A stretch of 64,000 nt of DNA from Methylocella tundrae. Lineage in GTDB: Bacteria; Pseudomonadota; Alphaproteobacteria; Rhizobiales; Beijerinckiaceae. Each line of letters opens with the position of its first letter. Positions within the stretch are counted from its first letter, which is position 1. Below the pieces are notes generated by a model. The model was given only the letters and a program-made list of their open reading frames with translations. It was not told where the DNA came from and ran no database searches. Where the stretch lies: the NCBI RefSeq assembly GCF_901905185.1, contig NZ_CABFMQ020000076.1, positions 1 to 64,000 on the forward strand. Direction: 5' to 3'. The translations under genes were made by a program, and so were the position numbers. Positions 59,645-64,000 of this stretch are shown in pieces.

Positions 59645-59676
59645 TTGATGCGGAAAGAAGTTTAGTCTAACTAAAC
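59645..59676 (+). promoter_or_regulatory. Promoter with overlapping perfect palindrome (ribB)
   Basis: A -35 TTGATG (59645-59650), 17-base spacer and -10 TAACTA (59668-59673). The palindrome GTTTAGT (59660-59666), CTA, ACTAAAC (59670-59676) covers the -10. Two perfect 7-base arms with a 3-base centre are typical of a dimeric repressor site. The gene downstream starts with a helix-turn-helix domain, so autoregulation is a reasonable guess. Confidence 0.55.
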
Positions 59677-59710
59677 GCGCAGGCAGACTCGTAAAGGCGT
59701 TGGCTTCGGC

Positions 59711-61000
59711 ATGAAGCTCGGTGATTGGCTGAAGCACAACAATGTCAGCAAAGCGGAGTTCGCGCGCAGGACCGGGCTGTCCAAAGCTTCGATTTCACAG
59801 CTCTGCAACCAGGGCGACGCCTGGGTATCGCGCGAGACGGCCGAGCATCTCTTGCGTGAAACCGGAGGCGCGGTGACGCCGAATGATTTTCTGAAGATCG
59901 CCGAAATGAAGGAGATTGCGGCCATGGGTCAGTCCGTCTCGCAGGCCATCGAAGCCATTGCGCGCGGCGAAATCGTCATCGTCACGGATGACGACGACCG
60001 CGAGAACGAAGGCGACCTTATCTGCGCCGCCTCGCTCTGCACGCCGGAGAAAATGGCCTTCATCATCCGCCATTGCTGCGGCATCGTCTGCACGCCGATC
60101 ACGCTGCGTGACGCCAAGCGCCTTAGCCTTCAGCCGATGGTGGCGATGAATGATGCGCCGCATGGGACCGCTTTCACCGTCTCGGTCGATGTCAAGCACG
60201 GGCTGACGACGGGAATATCCGCCGAACAGCGGAGCAATACGGTTCGCGCGCTCGCCAACGGCAACATGGGCGCGGCGGATTTCGTGCGCCCGGGCCATGT
60301 GTTTCCGCTGATCGCCAAGGAAGGCGGCGTGCTGATGCGCTCCGGCCATACCGAAGCCGCGGTCGATCTCGTACGCCTCGCCGGGCTGCCGCCGGTCGGC
60401 GTGATTTGTGAACTTGCCAATGACGACGGAACGGTGATGGCGGGGCAGCAGATCGAGGCTTTCGCGCAAGAGCACGGTCTCAAACGGATCTCGGTCGCGG
60501 ATTTGATCGCCTATCGGCAAGCGCGCGAAAAAATCGTCGAGCGGGTCAATACCTTCCACGTCGAGGGCCCGAGCGGTCCCTTGACCGGCTACGCCTACAT
60601 GACGCCCTTCGATCAGGTCCAGCATTTCGCCTTCGTGCAGGGCGAGATTGGCGACGGCCGCGATATGCCGACGCGTCTGCACAGGGTCGACATCATCGCG
60701 GACGTCATAACCGGCGGCGACAGCATCAAGCGTACTTTCGCCGCCTTCAAAAAGAACGGGCGTGGCGTGTTTATCTATTTGCGCGACGGCGCGGCGGGCG
60801 TCCCCGTGACGATCGCCGACGAGCAGCCGGCCGATTCCGAGGCGCAGCGGACAAAGGCTTGGCGCGAGGTCGGTCTTGGCGCCCAGATTCTGCGCGATCT
60901 CGGCGTTTCGTCGATCCGGCTGCGCACCTCGCGGCCGATGACTTATGTCGGCCTCTCCGGATTCGGCATCGAGATCGTCGCCAGCGAAGGCGTGGAATAA
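59711..61000 (+). CDS. ribB: HTH-RibB-RibA-like fusion: DHBP synthase
   Basis: A 429-residue fusion. Residues about 1-65 are a Cro/YdaS-like helix-turn-helix (KAEFARRTGLSKASISQLCN). About 78-290 is 3,4-dihydroxy-2-butanone-4-phosphate synthase, which makes the four-carbon riboflavin precursor from ribulose-5-phosphate; TDDDDRENEGDLICAASL and RSGHTEAAVDL carry Mg and substrate residues. About 295-429 is a GTP cyclohydrolase II-like domain lacking the zinc cysteines (RLHRVDIIADV where Cys is expected), so RibA activity is not expected. The ATG at 59711 has a weak site, while ATG 59924 (residue 72) has AAGGAG 9 bases ahead and gives a normal-length 358-residue RibB. Both forms may be made. Confidence 0.9.
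   Translation: MKLGDWLKHNNVSKAEFARRTGLSKASISQLCNQGDAWVSRETAEHLLRETGGAVTPNDFLKIAEMKEIAAMGQSVSQAIEAIARGEIVIVTDDDDRENEGDLICAASLCTPEKMAFIIRHCCGIVCTPITLRDAKRLSLQPMVAMNDAPHGTAFTVSVDVKHGLTTGISAEQRSNTVRALANGNMGAADFVRPGHVFPLIAKEGGVLMRSGHTEAAVDLVRLAGLPPVGVICELANDDGTVMAGQQIEAFAQEHGLKRISVADLIAYRQAREKIVERVNTFHVEGPSGPLTGYAYMTPFDQVQHFAFVQGEIGDGRDMPTRLHRVDIIADVITGGDSIKRTFAAFKKNGRGVFIYLRDGAAGVPVTIADEQPADSEAQRTKAWREVGLGAQILRDLGVSSIRLRTSRPMTYVGLSGFGIEIVASEGVE
59909..59926 (+). promoter_or_regulatory. Strong internal ribosome binding site in ribB
   Basis: AAGGAG (59909-59914), a 9-base spacer and ATG (59924-59926), in the same frame as the HTH-RibB fusion. It is better than the site before the outer ATG and would start RibB at MGQSVSQAIEAIARG, the usual N-terminus. 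Either the HTH part is a translated regulatory extension or two forms are produced. Confidence 0.6.
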
Positions 61001-61038
61001 AGCCGAGGTTGAGCGGCGCCGCCCGAGATCATCGTGTG

Positions 61039-61968
61039 TTAGGCGCCCATCAGCGTCTGCACATGCGCAGAGGCGCAACGGGCGAGCGCTTCGAGATCAT
61101 AGCCGCCTTCGAGGACCGACACGATGCGGCCGTTGGCGCGGCGCTCGGCAATGTCCATGAGCCGGTTCGTGATCCAGGTGAAATCCGCAACCTCGAGATG
61201 AAGCCCGCCGACCGGATCGAAACGGTGGCCGTCGAATCCGGCCGAAATGACGATGAGATCCGGCGCAAAGGCCTCGACCCGCGGCAGAATCCGCGTCTCC
61301 ATCGCTTCCCGGAACATTTTGCTGCCAGCGTCCTCTGGCAAAGGCGCGTTGACGATCGTGTCGCAGGCGCCGCATTCACCGAGCGCGCCGGTGCCGGGAT
61401 AAAGCGGCATTTGATGCGTCGAAGCATAAAGAACCGATGGGTCGGACCAGAAAATCTGCTGCGTTCCATTGCCGTGGTGGACGTCGAAATCGACGATCGC
61501 CACGCGTTCGGCGCCATGCGCAGTCTGCGCCCGCCGCGCCGCGATCGCGGCGAGATTGAAAATGCAAAAACCCATCGGCCGGGCTGTCTCGGCATGGTGG
61601 CCAGGTGGGCGCATCGCGACGAAGGCGTTTTTCGAAAGGCCGCGCATCACGTCGTCGACCGCCGCCACCGTCCCGCCGACGGAATGCGACAAGGCCTCCC
61701 AGGTGCCGGGGCTGATCACGACATCCTCGGCGATGTCGACCAGCCCCTCTGTCGGCATCGCCGCCCTGATCCGTTCGATATATTCGGCGGGATGAACGCG
61801 AAGCAGGGCGTCGTAATCGAGTTCGGGCGCTATATCGCGATGCAGCATTTGAAAGATCTCGCTTTCAAATGTGCGCTCTATGACGCGAATGCGGTCCGCG
61901 CGTTCAGGATGGCCAGGACCTGTGTCATGGTCGAGACACGACGGATGACTCATAAAAAGCGTCGTCAC
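61039..61968 (-). CDS. HDAC-family deacetylase
   Basis: A 309-residue histone deacetylase-like amidohydrolase (class II/AcuC-HdaH type). The active-site His pair is in MRPPGHHAE, and the zinc ligands are Asp and His in VDFDVHHGNGT and Asp in SAGFDGH. EGGYDLEALA contributes the Tyr. Bacterial members deacetylate acetylpolyamines, small amides or acetyl-lysine; the target is unknown. It is convergent with ribB. Single gene. Confidence 0.9.
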   Translation of the reverse strand: MTTLFMSHPSCLDHDTGPGHPERADRIRVIERTFESEIFQMLHRDIAPELDYDALLRVHPAEYIERIRAAMPTEGLVDIAEDVVISPGTWEALSHSVGGTVAAVDDVMRGLSKNAFVAMRPPGHHAETARPMGFCIFNLAAIAARRAQTAHGAERVAIVDFDVHHGNGTQQIFWSDPSVLYASTHQMPLYPGTGALGECGACDTIVNAPLPEDAGSKMFREAMETRILPRVEAFAPDLIVISAGFDGHRFDPVGGLHLEVADFTWITNRLMDIAERRANGRIVSVLEGGYDLEALARCASAHVQTLMGA

Positions 61969-62135
61969 GGAGGCGGCTCGCTCCAGTGCGGGTTACGCTG
62001 CGGATGCTTGCGAAACAGGGCGCAAAATCTCCCATATTGCCTTCGGCGCGCTCTGTCCATTGAAACTCGGCGAGGAATGAAGCCGGGCGATGAAAGCGAC
62101 CTCGCCTGCGGCGTCCGGCCGCCGCAAAAGGCGGT

Positions 62136-63053
62136 TCAGGAATCGCCGTTGGGCGCCGCCGCGCTGATCGCGACTTCGACGAGTTCCGGCGGGCGCATGA
62201 AACGCACCGGGACGTGCGATGTGCCAAGGCCGCCGGAAATGATCAGATTGCGATTTTGCTCTATGATATGACCGTAGACCAGATTGCTGAAGGCGCGCGC
62301 ATATCGCGCCTGGACATGCGGGAGATTGACCTGGCCGCCATGCGTGTGTCCGCATAAGGTGAGGTCGACCCGCGCCGGCATGCGCCGAAATACGAAGGGC
62401 TCATGCGCGAGCATGATCACCGGGGCGGCATCGGTGATCAAAGCTAGCGTTCCAGGCAAATCATCGACGCCGCCGCCAAACGGCCGGTCCTTCGGTCCCG
62501 CGAGTTGATCGCCAAGGCCTGCGAGCCAGAACGGGTGACCGTCTTTGGTCAGGCGGACCGCGTCATTTTCAAGCACCCTGATATTGGCCGCCCTCAAGGC
62601 GTTGCGCACGCCGGCCGCGTCGTCGCCTGGCATGTTGGGCAGCGGCCCATGCAGCCAATCATGATTGCCGAGAACGGCGTAGACCCCGAGCGGAGCCTTG
62701 AGCACCGAAAGCGCCTCGCCCCATTCGTCGGGCATAACGGCTTCGGTCAAAATCGTATGGCCGCCGCTGAAATCGCCGAGCAGGAAGACAATGTCAGGCT
62801 GCAGCGCATTGGACAGTTCGGCAATCGAGCGGACGCGGGCGGCCGGCATCCAGGGATCGCAAGCGTGAATATCGGCGAGCACCACAGCCCTCAGCTTCAG
62901 CGCCGAAGGCCAATTGGGCGGCGTCACCTCATAAGGGGTCACCTTGAGTCGAAGGCCCGGCTCGAACGCGAAAGCGTAGGAGCCAAAGCCAGCGGTCGCC
63001 CAAGCCGCGCCGCCGACGGTCTGGAGGAAAAGCCGGCGGCTGAGATGAGTCAT
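62136..63053 (-). CDS. Tat-exported metallophosphoesterase (YkuE-like)
   Basis: A 305-residue calcineurin-like phosphoesterase. A twin-arginine signal (SRRLFLQTVGGAAWATAG, about 5-22) sends it to the periplasm or membrane. Metal-binding blocks are LADIHACD, LLGDFSGG (Asp), LGNHDWLHG, LAHEP and the closing GHTHGGQVNLP. Similar proteins (YkuE) act on lipid-linked phosphates such as UDP-diacylglucosamine-type substrates, but the substrate here is not determined. I start at ATG 63053; an upstream frame start adds 9 residues without support. Confidence 0.88.
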   Translation of the reverse strand: MTHLSRRLFLQTVGGAAWATAGFGSYAFAFEPGLRLKVTPYEVTPPNWPSALKLRAVVLADIHACDPWMPAARVRSIAELSNALQPDIVFLLGDFSGGHTILTEAVMPDEWGEALSVLKAPLGVYAVLGNHDWLHGPLPNMPGDDAAGVRNALRAANIRVLENDAVRLTKDGHPFWLAGLGDQLAGPKDRPFGGGVDDLPGTLALITDAAPVIMLAHEPFVFRRMPARVDLTLCGHTHGGQVNLPHVQARYARAFSNLVYGHIIEQNRNLIISGGLGTSHVPVRFMRPPELVEVAISAAAPNGDS

Positions 63054-63145
63054 ATAAAATCTATACCGCACATGGCCCAAAGAGCCAACCCGGAGCCAGA
63101 GCCGGCGCTTTCCATTCCGGCGGTACGCGCGTCGCCGCGTTGCTT

Positions 63146-63337
63146 TTACGCAGCTTTCTCTTCGCGCAGCACGGCCGGATTCTTGGCTGATTCAATCTCC
63201 TTCGCCTTTGGGCGCTTGTTGGATTCAAGGGCCGCGGCGACCGCGGAAATCCCGATTTCGCGATAAAGCCTCGAGAGGAGGTCGCGTGCGCCGCTTTGAG
63301 GGGCCGGGGCCGGTTGAGGATTATCCTGGTGGGTCAT
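63146..63337 (-). CDS. Small conserved alphaproteobacterial protein
   Basis: A 63-residue soluble protein. After a Pro-rich start (MTHQDNPQPAPAPQSG) comes the conserved helix ARDLLSRLYREIGISAVAAAL, which I recall from small unnamed proteins in Rhizobiales. The charged tail has ESNKRPKAKEIESAKN. No function is known. It precedes the phosphoesterase on the same strand by about 90 bases and may share its transcript. Confidence 0.55.
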   Translation of the reverse strand: MTHQDNPQPAPAPQSGARDLLSRLYREIGISAVAAALESNKRPKAKEIESAKNPAVLREEKAA

Positions 63338-64000
63338 CGACTTTGCTCTTCTGATGCGAGGAGAATGAAGTTTCCCGAGATCGATCAAAAGATCATGAAA
63401 CGGGAAAGTTAACGCCCTCTAACGCTTTCGACGGGACGGGGAAAACCGATCGCCGTTTGCTGATGAAAACCGCTTTTCCACGGCTGCGCTGTGCGATTAC
63501 GCTCCTCGCCCAACGCTGAATCTCGTCTCGAGTCTTTACATATCGGTCGCCGGGCCGATTTTTTAAGGCCGGGAACGAAGCCGAAGCCCGCAAGTTTTGC
63601 GGTTTGGCAGGCCTGATCCGCGCATCCCGGCATATTCAATCAGCCGAGCTTCGGTTTGAATGCGACGAGGTTAGGCTTTGGGCGCTTGCGCGACGGTTAA
63701 CAAGGTTTTCGCACTTCGTCCCGAATTTGGGCGCAAAATGCTGGAAATGGTTGCGAAAAGCCAAGCAAACGAAGATCCCGGCCTTAAATTAGGACGTGAT
63801 CACGGTCAGTTGAGATGTGTATCAAGAATTGTCTTGGAGCGACGAACAAATGACGTCTTCATGGCGAGGCCTTGCTAGTGTCGCGTTCGCGCCGCATAAG
63901 CACGCCCATATGACCCCCGCGGCGCCTTCTTATTGATCCGCGAGGCGGGTCAGAAGCGAGGATCGCCAGGGACCAGAAGTTTTGGATCAGGGACTTATGC
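63338..64000. other. Right-end region without supported gene
   Basis: About 660 bases. Frames at 63393-63639 (minus) and 63604-63878 (plus) lack domains and are Arg-rich or random. ATCGG (63542-63546) and CCGAT (63555-63559) with a following T run (63559-63564) form a weak possible terminator on the plus strand. The window ends GGGACTTATGC, so a plus-strand gene might begin at 63997, but nothing more can be said. Confidence 0.4.

Noticed and set aside
59627..59710. FMN riboswitch ahead of ribB
   Set aside because: The 84-base leader is too short and lacks the conserved RFN-element boxes. A palindrome over the promoter is seen instead.

Overview
The window is GC-rich, densely packed bacterial chromosome. 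Gene content (malate synthase G, Tat-exported proteins, a PleC/PdhS-style histidine kinase, SRPBCC and MAPEG proteins, a nos operon, capsule-export genes) points to an alphaproteobacterium of the Rhizobiales. A member of the Beijerinckiaceae such as Methylocella fits best, because nitrous oxide reductase genes have been reported in some Methylocella strains. That placement is inference from gene content; the window holds no rRNA or other definitive marker.

Layout. 1-19.9 kb is core-like: a partial exported protein, a histidine kinase, an MBL-fold hydrolase with an Fe-S uracil-DNA glycosylase, a caspase-fold pseudoenzyme with a proline-rich tail, ppx/gppA with rlmE, an MFS exporter, guaB, a MAPEG protein with an RsmB-type methyltransferase, malate synthase G, a DUF779 protein, a K+ channel and a sterol-desaturase family protein. 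20.4-22.3 kb is a small AT-rich island with a dead IS1595-type transposase and an uncharacterised two-gene unit. 22.4-25.4 kb holds pyrE, a second desaturase-family hydroxylase, an IS remnant, tRNA-Phe and the broken end of a sulfite-oxidase-like gene. 25.6-28.0 kb is a small redox cluster (Rieske protein, rhodanese-ankyrin fusion and three small proteins) of the kind seen beside nif genes. 28.1-30.7 kb holds capsule-export genes.

31.4-43.8 kb is a nitrous-oxide module. NnrS and a Crp/Fnr regulator (minus strand, with a perfect FNR/DNR-type box upstream), a ferritin-like protein, then the tightly coupled nosRZDFYLX operon (plus strand). It encodes the clade I periplasmic reductase, its electron supply (NosR, flavinylated by NosX), copper delivery (NosL) and the NosDFY assembly transporter. 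An Acr3 arsenite exporter follows. 45.1-52.5 kb is a minus-strand operon for an Fe-S flavoprotein, pyruvate:ferredoxin oxidoreductase, a dihydroorotate-dehydrogenase-like flavoprotein and a Tat-exported protein; it could link pyruvate or NAD(P)H to low-potential ferredoxin.

53.2-63.3 kb returns to housekeeping: hydrolase, response regulator, Slt-type lytic transglycosylase, dapA, smpB, aroC, a helix-turn-helix-RibB-RibA-like fusion with a perfect palindrome over its promoter, an HDAC-family deacetylase, a Tat-exported phosphoesterase and a small conserved protein. The last ~660 bases show no gene I can support.

Most distinctive: the HTH-RibB fusion with its own candidate operator and an internal ribosome binding site; the caspase-like protein that has lost both catalytic residues; the AT-rich island with an unrecognised bicistron; and the complete nos operon.
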